Assembly (NCBI GenBank): GCA_001632435.1
Contig: KV423952.1
Span: forward strand, 62,001-126,000
Origin: Calocera cornea HHB12733
Lineage: Eukaryota; Basidiomycota; Dacrymycetes; Dacrymycetales; Dacrymycetaceae
Direction of reading: 5' to 3'
Length of the DNA: 64,000 bases
Position numbers and translations under genes: made by a program. Shown piece after piece: positions 31,711 through 41,448 of this stretch (its first letter is position 1; every line of letters begins with the position of its first letter). The notes beneath the pieces were generated by a model. The model had not been told where the DNA came from. It saw nothing but the letters and a program-made list of their open reading frames with translations, and ran no database searches.

Positions 31711-33417
31711 ATGCCAGCGCCTTACTGGTCAGACAACGACAACGACGACGACGACGGGAGCGACGACAGCGACTGCTCAGGGAGCATAACGATGTACTCC
31801 CCCGCCTCCAACGAGCTGGAAGCGAGCCCGCCGCCCTCCCCACTCTCGGGGTCGACCTCAGCCTCCCGCTCCCCCACCCCGGCCCCATCGCCCATCGCCC
31901 GCCTGCCCCCCGAGCTCATCTATAAGATCCTCGCCCTCCTCTGCTCCCCCCCACATGCCTCCCTCTCCGCGTGTGGAGACCCGTTCGACCCCGCCTCCCC
32001 CGCCTCCAAGCGCTTCATGATGATGCCGTCCCTGGTCGAGCCCGATGTGGGGGACACCTTCCGCGCGTGGAGGGCGGCCACCGCGCCTCTGCTGCAGGTG
32101 TGCAGGCTGTGGAAGGACGTCGCAGACCCGCTGGTGCTACAGTGGGTGACGTTGCGCACGTGGCAGCAGCTGCGCCCGCTCGTCGAGCGCGTGCGCGCCC
32201 CGCTCGCCCGGCACAGCGCGGGCCACTACGTGCACCGGATCGACGTCGCCCTCGTCCCGCTCACGGGGGACCACTCGACCTGGGCGGACTTGGACGCCTG
32301 GTCCCGCTCCGCCGTGGCGGACTTCCTGGCGCTCCTCGCCGCCTGCCCGAGGCTCCACCACCTCCTCTGCCACGGGTTCATCCCCGTGCGTGGGCCGGCG
32401 CGGGAGGACCCAGCAGAGATCGACCACGCGCAGCTGCCGTTCATCCCAGCCCTACCGCCCACCCTCCAGGTACTCCAGCTCCCCGCCGGCCTGCGCATAA
32501 GCGAGAAGGACCTCACCGTCCTCGCTAGCCGGTGCGCAGCGCTCGAGCGGCTCGCCTTCTCCGGCGAGTGGGACGTAGGCTGGTCCGCAGCCGCAGACGC
32601 CCTCGCCCCGGGCGAGCAGCACCTCCCCCGCGGCAGGCTCGAGCACCTCCACGCCATGGACGTGATCATGGAGGACCCGGCAGCGGGCCCTTCCGTCCCC
32701 GCGCTCACCGAGGCGCTCGCCATGCCCCGCCTAGCCCGGCTACGTGTCACCACCCTCCTGGACGAGGACGCCTCGCCCTCGACGCGTGCGCTGTTCACGC
32801 GCGCGCTCACACCCCTCGCCAGCTCCCTCCGGTGCCTCGAGATCCGCGGGGCGAGCCACTGGACCGACCGCACGCTGTGGGACCACACGCTGCTGTGGAG
32901 CGTCCTGCCCCTGCTGACGAACCTCGAGGACCTAGTCCTAGACGCATTCATGGACGCGCCCGCCGAGCCCGCGCGCGCACTCCCCGTCCCGTCCGTCAAG
33001 CGCATCCTCCTCCGCGGCTACTTCGAGTCCCTCTACTGGTCCGTCCAGGTCTACGCCTACGAGGACTGCATGGCCCGCCTGGCCGTCTCCCTGCGCGCGA
33101 TCCTCGGCCCCGTCTTCCCCGGGCTGAAGCTCCTCCGCCTGGCGGATATGGAGCCCTGGAGCGCGCGCACCCGCAAGTACGCTGCGGGCTTCAGGAGGTG
33201 GGCGAGCCAGATGGAGGTCACGGAGCGCTTTGAGCGCTTCCCCACTGAGGAGTACGAGGCCGTCGCCAGGGAGGCGCAGGAGCTGTGCGTCAAGCGGGGC
33301 GTCAGGGTCGAGGACAGGAACGGCGAGCAGGGCGACTGGACGGCCCTTGCGCCGGTGGAATGGTGCTGGCCCCAGTATATCACGGACCTGTATCGCGTGG
33401 CCGGGGCCATTGTGTAG
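31711..33417 (+). CDS. F-box domain protein, 568 aa
   Basis: Single-exon gene. Residues 1-60 are acidic and Ser/Pro rich. An F-box follows at ~63-145: LPPELIYKILALL, then after a loop FRAWRAATAPLLQVCRLWKDVADPLVLQWV. F-box proteins link Skp1-Cullin ubiquitin ligases to substrates. The rest has a leucine-rich, repeat-like pattern (LTVLASRCAALERLAF, LPLLTNLEDLVLD) that may recognise a target. Intronless F-box genes of this type are heavily expanded in Agaricomycetes, usually with unknown substrates. It lies in the loop between the arms of the inverted duplication. Confidence 0.8.
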   Translation: MPAPYWSDNDNDDDDGSDDSDCSGSITMYSPASNELEASPPPSPLSGSTSASRSPTPAPSPIARLPPELIYKILALLCSPPHASLSACGDPFDPASPASKRFMMMPSLVEPDVGDTFRAWRAATAPLLQVCRLWKDVADPLVLQWVTLRTWQQLRPLVERVRAPLARHSAGHYVHRIDVALVPLTGDHSTWADLDAWSRSAVADFLALLAACPRLHHLLCHGFIPVRGPAREDPAEIDHAQLPFIPALPPTLQVLQLPAGLRISEKDLTVLASRCAALERLAFSGEWDVGWSAAADALAPGEQHLPRGRLEHLHAMDVIMEDPAAGPSVPALTEALAMPRLARLRVTTLLDEDASPSTRALFTRALTPLASSLRCLEIRGASHWTDRTLWDHTLLWSVLPLLTNLEDLVLDAFMDAPAEPARALPVPSVKRILLRGYFESLYWSVQVYAYEDCMARLAVSLRAILGPVFPGLKLLRLADMEPWSARTRKYAAGFRRWASQMEVTERFERFPTEEYEAVAREAQELCVKRGVRVEDRNGEQGDWTALAPVEWCWPQYITDLYRVAGAIV

Positions 33418-33549
33418 GGATGGAGATGGTATGCATTGGGCGTGTGTGATCTATGGGGAGTGTATCATAAACATGTGTGCGTCGTAAATGAGAGTCCGCA
33501 GCGTCGCCCGCAACGCAGCTACAGTATAGGCGCTCTCTGAGCGAGCTCT

Positions 33550-34081
33550 CTAGTTGGCGCCAGCAGTGATGCTGATCAACGGCGCCGCCGAGCGGAAAGT
33601 GATTGCGATCGGCTGCCCCGGCGTCGTCCCGTACTGCGTCTCCTCGACGATCAAGCGGTAGTCGCCCACCGGCCCGCCGTACGCGACGGGGATCTGAAAC
33701 TGCTCGTCCACCACGTTGTTGCTGTTCGGCGCGATGCCCTCCGCCAGCAGGAACTGCGTCCCGGACCCGTCCGCCGCTTGCAGGTACAGGTCGATGTGGT
33801 GCGTCTTTACGTGGGTTACGCCCTGCGCGTTGGTGTACGGCTGGTCCACACCTTGGTAGACGACGTGGCCGAGCCCGAATCCTGCATAGTGGGTCAGCAT
33901 GCGCCCGTCTGGGGGTCAAAGAGCGAAACTGACCTCCGGTGTTGTCCCAGTCGGCGCCGCCAGCGGGCTGCTGGAGCGTGCCGCTCGGCCCGGGGCCCTG
34001 GCGCTTCCAGTTGACATTGGGTGTGGCCAGCGCACCGGAGATGAGCGCCATGGCAGTGATGGAGAGCGTGGTGAGCTTCAT
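33550..34081 (-). CDS. small secreted protein, paralog D
   Basis: Two exons (34081-33934, 33881-33550) give 159 aa. It is the inverted partner of paralog C, with the same exon lengths (148 and 332 nt) and intron phase. Signal peptide MKLTTLSITAMALISGALA is followed by TPNVNWKR and QGPGPSG. Differences from C include LQAADGSGTQF versus LEANDGSGRQF and the end ITAGAN. The intervening intron sequences have drifted a little more than the exons. Family blocks FGLGHVVYQGVDQ, HVKTHHIDLYL and YRLIVEETQ are intact, so both copies appear functional. Confidence 0.9.
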
Positions 34082-34210
34082 GTTTGGTATGCGAGTGATG
34101 AGTATTGAGAAGATGCGAGAGTGCGAGTGAGAGTGCGGAAGTGCGGATGCTGATGCGAATGCGGTGAAGTGCTCGTTGTTGCTGATCATCAGTCGACAGT
34201 CCCAGCCGCC

Positions 34211-34218
34211 CTTATATA
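34211..34218 (-). promoter_or_regulatory. TATA box, paralog D
   Basis: TATATAAG on the minus strand, 130 bp from the ATG, mirroring paralog C. Confidence 0.75.
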
Positions 34219-34947
34219 CATATCCAGCCTCTCAAGAGAAGCAGCCGTCGGCCACCTTGCGCAGTCCCCACCCCGGTCCCACGGAACATCCTCGCACGAG
34301 AAGAAGCAGAAGAAGCAGCCCGCAAGACACTCAACACCAAGCTCGGAACAATGCGCTGCCTCGCTGAACACTCTATGTCGTCATTCCACATGCACCTCCC
34401 GAAGCTCCGGACGCCTGGATTTCATCTCCCGTCTTTCAAGGGATCAGTGCACAGGAGAATTTCCCCGGACATGGCGGAGAGTCGGGGAAGACGTCGGTGT
34501 GTTGGACCCTGAGGAGGCTGACACAACAAGTCTTACCCCAGAAGCACTGTCGTCACCGCCACCTGTCATCGCAGATTTTCTTCCCCGCACTTCCACCTTG
34601 CTTCTTTCAACAGGCAATGTCCTGCTCCGGTGAAGGCCATTCCCGTCGGAGGATTCGTCTGAATAGCTTGTCAACCCAAGTTCTGCTCTGACTTCAACTT
34701 GTGTGGCTTACCATTTCTGGCATCGCCTTTTTACCATCATGCTCCGAGCTCTTGGCATTCGCAAAAAGGAACCGCTCTGCTTCGGCGGCGACTAGCAGGA
34801 TGATCTCATGAAGGCTCTACCCATCAAGACTCTGCATCACCATCTCATTCGCACAGGTCATTGTCAATGAGACCAAGTCCGACCTTCTACCGCCGGTTCA
34901 TGAAGGCGATGACGCACGCACCGCCTTGTCCTCACCTCGCTTGACTC

Positions 34948-35154
34948 GTATTGTCTCAAGCCTCTCAGGGTTCAGAGTCAACCCATGACAAGCTCCGGGT
35001 CCTCCCCCTTGTCTGCTTGGGCCTGCGGCGACGTTACCTAGTGCCCGTAGGGTTCGGATGCATGAGACGAGCATGCGGGCACGAACATATGGAATGACGT
35101 CCTGGACCCTTTCTGGACATCGCTATTGCGGAGAAACAGTCGCAGTCGACGTTC
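34948..35154. repeat. left copy of segment doubled across the gap
   Basis: 207 bp from GTATTGTCTC to GTCGACGTTC, repeated at 35255-35462 with only a few single-base differences. The left inverted-repeat arm has this segment once. Confidence 0.9.
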
Positions 35155-35254
35155 NNNNNNNNNNNNNNNNNNNNNNNNNNNNNNNNNNNNNNNNNNNNNN
35201 NNNNNNNNNNNNNNNNNNNNNNNNNNNNNNNNNNNNNNNNNNNNNNNNNNNNNN
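35155..35254. other. assembly gap, 100 N
   Basis: Fixed-size run of N. The same 207-bp segment lies on both sides, which points to two contig ends that failed to merge, perhaps from two alleles. Confidence 0.98.
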
Positions 35255-35462
35255 GTATTGTCTCAAGCCTCTCAGGGTTCAGAGTCAATCCATGACAAGC
35301 TCCGGGTCCTCCCCCCTCGTCTGCTTGGGCCTGCGGCGACGTTACCTAGCGCCCGTAGGGTTCGGATGCATGAGACGAGCATGCGGGCACGAACATATGG
35401 AATGACGTCCTGGACCCTTTCTGGACATCGCTATTGCGGAGAAACAGTCGCAGTCGACGTTC
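35255..35462. repeat. right copy of segment doubled across the gap
   Basis: Second copy of 34948-35154. Its CCCCCCTCGTCTGC variant agrees with the left inverted-repeat arm better than the pre-gap copy does. Confidence 0.9.
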
Positions 35463-35557
35463 GGCACACCATCCACGTAGTGCGTAGGACAAGACTTGGG
35501 CAACAAATTTGCATCTTCTCCTGTATGTTCAACAGGTGTCATGGGCGGCATCTTGTC

Positions 35558-35565
35558 TATATAAG
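35558..35565 (+). promoter_or_regulatory. TATA box, paralog E
   Basis: TATATAAG, 169 bp upstream of the ATG at 35734; the extra distance compared with B comes from the 20-bp leader repeat. Confidence 0.7.
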
Positions 35566-35640
35566 GGAGCAACATGCTGCGAGATAGGGCTCATCAACAG
35601 CAAGCACTCAACCGCACTCGCATCAGCATTCCCATCGTCT

Positions 35641-35700
35641 CTTACTCTCTCCTCCTCGCATCTGCTCTCTCCTCCTCGCATCTGCTCTCTCCTCCTCGCA
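35641..35700. repeat. 20-bp tandem repeat in paralog E leader
   Basis: Three head-to-tail units of TCTGCTCTCTCCTCCTCGCA (first unit begins CTTAC). They lie in the 5' leader 34 bp before the ATG. The left arm has no such expansion, so it arose after the duplication. Confidence 0.85.
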
Positions 35701-35733
35701 TCAACACTCGCATACCACTAGCAGCGCATTAAA

Positions 35734-36630
35734 ATGTTCTTCTCCACCCTCTCCGTCGCCGCCCTCTCGCTCTTCGGCTGCGCGCTGGCCGCGCCCACCA
35801 CACAAAAGCGTGACGCTCCCGGTCCCTCCGGCTCCCTCCAGCTCCCGCAAGGCAACGCCGTCTGGGACAACACTGGAAACTTCGGCCTTGGACACGTCGT
35901 CTATCAGGGTGTCGACCAGCCCTACCACAACTCTCAGGGCGTTATCCACGTCAAGACGCATCACATCGACATCTCCCTCCAGCTCGAGGCTGACAGCAAC
36001 GATGTCGTCTACCTCGCTAAAGGCCTGGCGCCTAACAGCAACAACATCGTCGATGTCCAGTTCCAGATCCCGATCGCTTACGGTGGCCCGACTGGCGAAT
36101 ACTATCTCGTGATCGAGGAGACCCAAGTCGGGACACTCCCCGAGGGTGGCCCCATCCCGATCACTTTCCGCTCGGCTGCCCCCCTCATCAATGTCGTCGC
36201 CTCGGCCGTCGGTGCGCAAAAGCGCGATGCTCCTGGTCCCTCTGGCCAGCTCCAGCTCCCTCAGGGCAACGCCGTCTGGGACAACACTGGCAGCTTCGGA
36301 CTCGGCCACGTCGTCTACCAGGGTGTTGACCAGCCCTACCACAACTCCCAGGGCGTCATCCACGTCAAGACGCACCACATCGACATCTCCCTCCAGCTTG
36401 AAGCCGATAGCAATGATGTCGTCTACCTCGCCAAGGGCCTGGCGCCCAACAGCAACAACGTTGTCGACGCTGAGTTTCAGATCCCGATCGCCTACGGTGG
36501 CCCGACTGGCGAGTATTACCTCGTGATTGAGGAGACCCAGGTTGGGACGCTTCCGGAGGGTGGTCCCATTCCCATCACCTTCCGCAGCGCTGCTCCCCTC
36601 ATCCAGGTCGTTGCTGGCCCCACCCCTTAG
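35734..36630 (+). CDS. tandem-domain secreted protein, paralog E
   Basis: Intronless 298-aa frame, the inverted partner of paralog B. Signal peptide MFFSTLSVAALSLFGCALA, then TTQKR before domain 1 and GAQKR before domain 2. It differs from B at three residues: Ile for Val in NSNNIVD, Ala for Gly after the second Lys-Arg, and Ile for Val in EGGPIPITF. The two domains also match each other almost perfectly. Two Kex2-type sites placed exactly at the domain starts imply processing into two ~130-aa proteins in the late Golgi; this is inference from motif and position. No catalytic motif is visible. Confidence 0.9.
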   Translation: MFFSTLSVAALSLFGCALAAPTTQKRDAPGPSGSLQLPQGNAVWDNTGNFGLGHVVYQGVDQPYHNSQGVIHVKTHHIDISLQLEADSNDVVYLAKGLAPNSNNIVDVQFQIPIAYGGPTGEYYLVIEETQVGTLPEGGPIPITFRSAAPLINVVASAVGAQKRDAPGPSGQLQLPQGNAVWDNTGSFGLGHVVYQGVDQPYHNSQGVIHVKTHHIDISLQLEADSNDVVYLAKGLAPNSNNVVDAEFQIPIAYGGPTGEYYLVIEETQVGTLPEGGPIPITFRSAAPLIQVVAGPTP

Positions 36631-37520
36631 ATGTTTCCTTCTGCGCATCTCACCTGATCTTTCCAAGGACTCTTCACATTATTCATCACTATACCTCATG
36701 ACCACGATTCGATACGATGCAGTCTCATAGACACCCTCAATGCACTTTATTCACTCATATATCCGAGACTTTCGGCGAACGCAGCCCCCGAGCGCTTCGG
36801 TCTCTGCGAGTGGGTGGCTCAGCCTGCGCCCGCCAAGGTTGAAAACAGTGTTCCAAGCTGAGCAAACTGGCAGAGAAATGGCGGTCCAAACGCCGAATAA
36901 AGACAGAGAGGTAAGAGAGGCCGACGTACATGCAGTGAACCATATTTTCCAACAGAATCGCTTCGGTGAACGCGGCCCGTTGCCAGCGGGGCAGTACGTC
37001 GGCCCATCACACGCGGAAGCATCGCGGACCGGTGCAGACTGAGCGCGTGTTCTCCTTCTCAGCCGTCTCTTCCGTCCCGCCCGCACATTGGATATCGGTC
37101 CGCTGCCACAGTCCGACTTAACTCGGGCCTACTCAGTCCGCCTGGCTTAGAGGACTGCTTGGCAGCCTATTACCGCTGACGAGACGGGCACCGGCCAAGA
37201 ATTGACGGGTACCGCCTCGCTCCAATCTTCCCTTCAGGCGCGCGCCAAGCCTTCACTAACACGGTCGGGTCGTCCTCCCGACCGTCCTGATTCCCGTTCA
37301 GTCTGGTTGGAGAAGGTCCGCGATGGTTGACACACCAGTCTTGACCTGTAGAGCCACGTCTCTTCTGTGCTTTGCTTGTGGATTCTCTGCACGATGACCG
37401 CTCCAAGCTGCATTGCGGGCGGGCGGGATGCGCCAACTGGCCGTCCGCCAAGAAGCGCTGACGGATGCTGTGACTAACCTCCTGGAGCAAGAGGAGAGAG
37501 ATAGGCGCTTGACATGTATG

Positions 37521-37528
37521 TATATAAA
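37521..37528 (+). promoter_or_regulatory. TATA box, paralog F
   Basis: TATATAAA, 150 bp upstream of the ATG. Confidence 0.75.
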
Positions 37529-37616
37529 CTGGCTGTTCGAAAGCTCAGGTTGTCAGCAAACAACCTCACAATACTCACTCGCAAACACTGCACTCAACCC
37601 AGTACATCCAACTCAA

Positions 37617-37637
37617 CCCCCCCCCCCCCCCCCCAGC

Positions 37638-37666
<29 letters not shown>
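37617..37666. repeat. poly-C tract in paralog F leader
   Basis: 18 C, then AG, then 30 C, ending 11 bp before the ATG at 37678. As it follows the TATA box it would be transcribed. Its length may be inexact because such runs sequence poorly. Confidence 0.9.
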
Positions 37667-37668
<2 letters not shown>

Positions 37669-37677
37669 CCTTACAAC

Positions 37678-38206
37678 ATGCAGCTCTCCGCCCTCACCGC
37701 ACTCGCTGTCTTCCTCGTCGGCTCCGCTATGGCTGCTCCCGCCATGGAACGTCAGTCCGGCCCCTCTGGCACACTTGTCCAGCCCGCGGGCAATACCGTG
37801 TGGGACAACGGCTCGCGTATGTCTTCATCTTTCCTTACGGCCGCGCACCTGTTGATCAGTGATCATTGCAGAGTTCGGGCTAGGCCACGTCGTCTACCAG
37901 GGCGTGGACCAGGACTACACCAACTCTCAGGGCGTGACGCACGTCAAGACGCACCATATTGACGTCTACCTCCAGGCACAGGAGTCGGGTGACATCGTCT
38001 ACCTCGCGAAAGGCATCGCACCCAACAGCGACAACATTGTCGATGCGCAATTCCAGATCCCCTGGGGATACGGATCTTCCGACCTGGGTGACGCCCGGCT
38101 CGTCATTGTCGAGACCCAGCAGGGGACCACCCCTGGGTTCCCGGTCGCTATCACATTCCAGGCCGCCGCCCCATTGATCCAGGTCGTCGCTGGCCCCGTC
38201 CCTTAA
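37678..38206 (+). CDS. small secreted protein, paralog F
   Basis: Two exons (37678-37816, 37872-38206) give 157 aa. Signal peptide MQLSALTALAVFLVGSAMA, then APAMER and QSGPSGTLVQPAGN. Mature blocks: FGLGHVVYQGVDQDY, HVKTHHIDVYL, YLAKGIAPNSDNIVD, AQFQIPWGYG, RLVIVETQQG and ITFQAAAPLI. The Lys-Arg of B-E is Glu-Arg here, still a possible processing site. The 55-nt intron is in phase 1 before FGLGH. It groups with G and H (ER/VR pro-site, ITFQAAAP end) rather than with B-E. Confidence 0.9.
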
Positions 38207-39144
38207 GCAACAGGAAGTCAAAGCATCCAAGCGATCCTTCTTGTAGCCCCTATTATGGACTATAGTTCATATTATTGTGCTCGACCTGTCATTACCCACC
38301 TTTATTTTAAATATCCTTGTTCCTCATTTGGGGTCTGATGTTACGCCTCGCTTTCCAGCCCCGTCTGAGTCATGCACAAGAGACTAGAGTTCGCAGAGTC
38401 GGTACACAGTCACGCATCATCCGGACGACTCTCTACCCTGCTGGTCAAATTCCACGACTTCTCTCACTATGGCAACACACTCGCTTCATGCACCCCAATA
38501 GGTGAAGTTCCGCCGGTTTCAGGCCATATACATTCCAGTGAATTGCTTCCAGCGCGCGGCGGAGTAATCTGAGCAGATCTTTTCGTTTCGCGCATCTCTT
38601 CCCGAGCGATTCCGGTCTTCAGTCCCTTCGAGTCACCCTCGTGTGGCACTAGGACGCTTCACTGGGATAAGCAACGTCACGTATCCTGCTGACATGTCGA
38701 GAGAGAAGTGGTAGGTTGGGCGGTGCCTCATCACTGCACCGCAGCATGTGTTTCATCATCGTTTCTCCAGCGCGATCGGCTGCCATCCGGCGTGCCAGCA
38801 GAAGAGCAAGACATAAACGGCAGTACTTCATACTGCTTAGGATGCTCCCTGGCTGGTAGATCTGTCTTATCGCCCTGTCTTGCTTGCGGTTTCGGCACTT
38901 GGCTTGATCGTCCTTATGCTGTACCTCCGATGGACACGCTGCATTGATGGAAATACCACCTTGTGAGGAGGACAGTTCGCATATTGTCCATCCGAAGCTG
39001 TGGATCTCCGTTTAGGACCTCAATGACGATGACTTTGGGCGCGTATTTGTGTATAAAAGGTAGCGATTCAAGAGACGGCCCAGCAAGTGCCAACGTAACT
39101 CACCCCCGCCCCCTGACAAGCAACATCTCAACGCCAAACCGAAC
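38207..39144. other. intergenic between paralogs F and G
   Basis: 0.9 kb with no gene; the TATA box of paralog G is near its end. Confidence 0.6.
39052..39058 (+). promoter_or_regulatory. TATA box, paralog G
   Basis: TATAAAA, ~90 bp upstream of the ATG at 39145. Confidence 0.7.
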
Positions 39145-39667
39145 ATGCATAGCTCTGTCTTCATGGTCCTCGCCTTCCTCCTCATCGGCTTCTGTGGGGC
39201 TGCTCCCTCGGAAGTGCGCCAAGCCGGCCCGTCTGGCACGCTTCTTCTGCCCCAAGGAGGTGCAGTGTGGGATAACGGTTTTGGTGGGTGTTGCTACGTT
39301 CCTGTGGACCTTAGGTTCTGACATATCCTTATTGACAGGATTTGGTCTCGGTCGTGTTCTCTACCAGGGCATAGACGAACCCTTGGGCAAGGCCCACTAC
39401 ACGACCCACCACATCGATATTTACCTTGAGGCGGAAACTGACACCAGCGTCACCTACTACCTCGCTCAGGGCCTCGCGCCCAACAGCACCCACTTTGTGG
39501 ACGCGCAGTTCCTTGTCCCTTGGGGCTACGACTCTCCCCACCTGGGCAACTACAGGCTCGTCATCATCGAGACCCAGGAGAAGTTCGTCCCCGGGATCCC
39601 GTTCCCTGTCACGTTCCAGGCCGCAGCGCCGCTGATACAGATCGTCGCTTCCGGCCCCGCTACTTAA
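39145..39667 (+). CDS. small secreted protein, paralog G (divergent)
   Basis: Two exons (39145-39283, 39339-39667) give 155 aa; the phase-1 intron is 55 nt. Signal peptide MHSSVFMVLAFLLIGFCGA, then APSEVR and QAGPSGTLLLPQGG. The core is altered: FGLGRVLYQGIDEPL replaces FGLGHVVYQGVDQ, and AHYTTHHIDIYL replaces THVKTHHID, so the first His and the Lys are lost while THHI stays. The end is ITFQ-like (VTFQAAAPLIQIVAS). An NxT site (NSTHF) is present. It may have shifted its binding partner. Confidence 0.88.
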
Positions 39668-40922
39668 ACGACTGGAGGCATGCAATTGCTCTACCTTGTC
39701 GCCATCATTCTGAATTACTACTCAGATACTTGTAACCTCACCTGTCATTACGATCCTTTGTAGTTATTCTTGTTTGTGTCTTCGTCGTTTAGCTAGTGCA
39801 CATCAACATCGTATGAGCTGTACAATTTCACCCGCAGACCTGGGATAGCCAGATTAACGATGATATTTCCAGCCCTCATGCCTCATAAGTGCACTGAATT
39901 GCGACATGATGATCTGATGAACCACGGTAGGGAGTCTCGGTTGCATATAAGTCGAGCTGCAAGGGTCGGGTCTGTCAAATTGGAAAGACATAGACCTTCC
40001 AATGGGCTCGACTCACTTGTCACACCTCATAATTACCACTTACTGCATTACACTCACACGACGCGCCGAGAGACATCCATTCTGCTGTGTGCGTGATAGG
40101 TTGGAACGCTACGCATGCTCTATGTCGTGTCCAGGCAGGCGAGCATCTTGCGGCCAGCTCGCGGAGATCTCTTCATCGGAGCAAGGACACAATGTGCATT
40201 ATCAACTCGGGCATGTCGAACAGCAACACCGGGATATTAGCACCACAGCACGTCTTTCCACGCCTTTGCGACAGTGCACGCGCTCACCGCGCGCTTGGCA
40301 ACCGGGCACGCGTCTCGCGAACGGGCGCTAGCGGATCAAAGCCGATTGCGGCCGACAGCGCTCTTCTTCTCTTCTCTTCCGCGGCGTCGTCAGTCCTTTC
40401 GATCTTCGATTACCTCTCCTCCGGTACAACCACGCTTGACGGGGACGAATAATGACCTGGTGACCTGGCGCTGCTTCCTGGAACTGTGATGACGTGGGAC
40501 ACGTGCGGCTGTACTTCATCACGACACCGCTTCGCGCTCCTCATCGGCGTACCAAGGCGGCCGGGTGGGCATAGGACTTCTCTCTAGGCGATCTCGGTGG
40601 AGTCGGGCAGAACAGGTTTCATCCTGTTTCTAGTATACTATCCCTTCTGAAGCTCCTTCGTTGCTGGATGTTGCTTGAGATCCCATATCTGGGCTGGATA
40701 CTGCACACTGCCGGCCGCACTGTGCTGATGGGCAGAGCACCTCTTGATGGCGTAATATCGAATAATATCTGTTCGGTGCTGTAGATCTCCTACCTTGGAC
40801 TCGGACAGCACCGACTATTGCCCGGTATTTGTATATAAAGCGTTCATCCAAGTGCCCAGAGCAGCATCAACGCCCGCCCAACCTACCCCACTCGAAAACA
40901 ACAGTTCAAAACCGAACCAAAC
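39668..40922. other. intergenic between paralogs G and H
   Basis: 1.25 kb with no supported gene; the TATA box of H is at 40832. Confidence 0.6.
40832..40839 (+). promoter_or_regulatory. TATA box, paralog H
   Basis: TATATAAA, 84 bp upstream of the ATG, the same distance as in paralog A. Confidence 0.75.
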
Positions 40923-41448
40923 ATGCAGATCGCTGGCTTCACCGCGCTCGCGCTCTTCCTCTCCGGCTGTGCCATGGCCGCTCCCGCGGTGGAGCGCCAG
41001 GCCGGACCTTCTGGCACGCTCGTGCAGCCCCAGGGCGGCGCCGACTGGGACAACACGGGAGGTAGGATGACTTGCACCTCACGCCCAATCTTTGCTAATA
41101 TGCTTCGCAGGGTTCGGACTCGGACACGTCGTTTACGAGGGCGTCGACCAAGACTTCACCAACTCCCAGGGTGTCACCCACGTCAAGACGCACCACATCG
41201 ACATCTACCTCGAGTCTCAAGACGGTTCCAACACCATCACCTACCTGGCCAAGGGGATCGCGCCCAACAGCGACAACGTCGTGGACGAGCAGTTCCTGGT
41301 TCCTTTTGGGTATGAGAGCCCCGAACTGGGCAGTTACCAGCTCGTCATAATCGAAACCCAGGAGGGGTTCACGCCTGGATTCCCGATCCCTATCACGTTC
41401 CAGGCGGCGGCGCCGGCGATCTCCATCTCCGCTGGGCCGACTCCTTGA
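40923..41448 (+). CDS. small secreted protein, paralog H
   Basis: Two exons (40923-41061, 41111-41448) give 158 aa. Signal peptide MQIAGFTALALFLSGCAMA, then APAVER and QAGPSGTLVQPQGG. Blocks: FGLGHVVYEGVDQDF, HVKTHHIDIYL, YLAKGIAPNSDNVVD, EQFLVPFGYESPELG, YQLVIIETQEG and ITFQAAAPAI. The phase-1 intron (49 nt) lies before FGLGH. The pro-site is Glu-Arg. Together with A it best represents the family consensus, lying between the B-E and F-G subtypes. Confidence 0.9.

Larger units (their letters stand above)
34082..35733. promoter_or_regulatory. divergent promoter region, paralogs D and E
   Basis: Copy of the B/C promoter region, with a TATA box for each gene and an internal 100-N gap flanked by a doubled segment. 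No gene seen. Confidence 0.6.
33550..36721. repeat. right arm of the inverted duplication
   Basis: Reverse-orientation copy of 23892-26739 carrying paralogs D and E. It is 3172 bp as assembled; subtracting the 100-N gap and the doubled ~207-bp flank leaves ~2.86 kb, matching the left arm. This suggests the gap is artificial and the true arms are equal in length. Confidence 0.92.
36631..37677. other. intergenic between paralogs E and F
   Basis: The right arm ends at 36721. The rest holds ~800 bp without a gene, then the TATA box and poly-C leader of paralog F. Confidence 0.6.
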
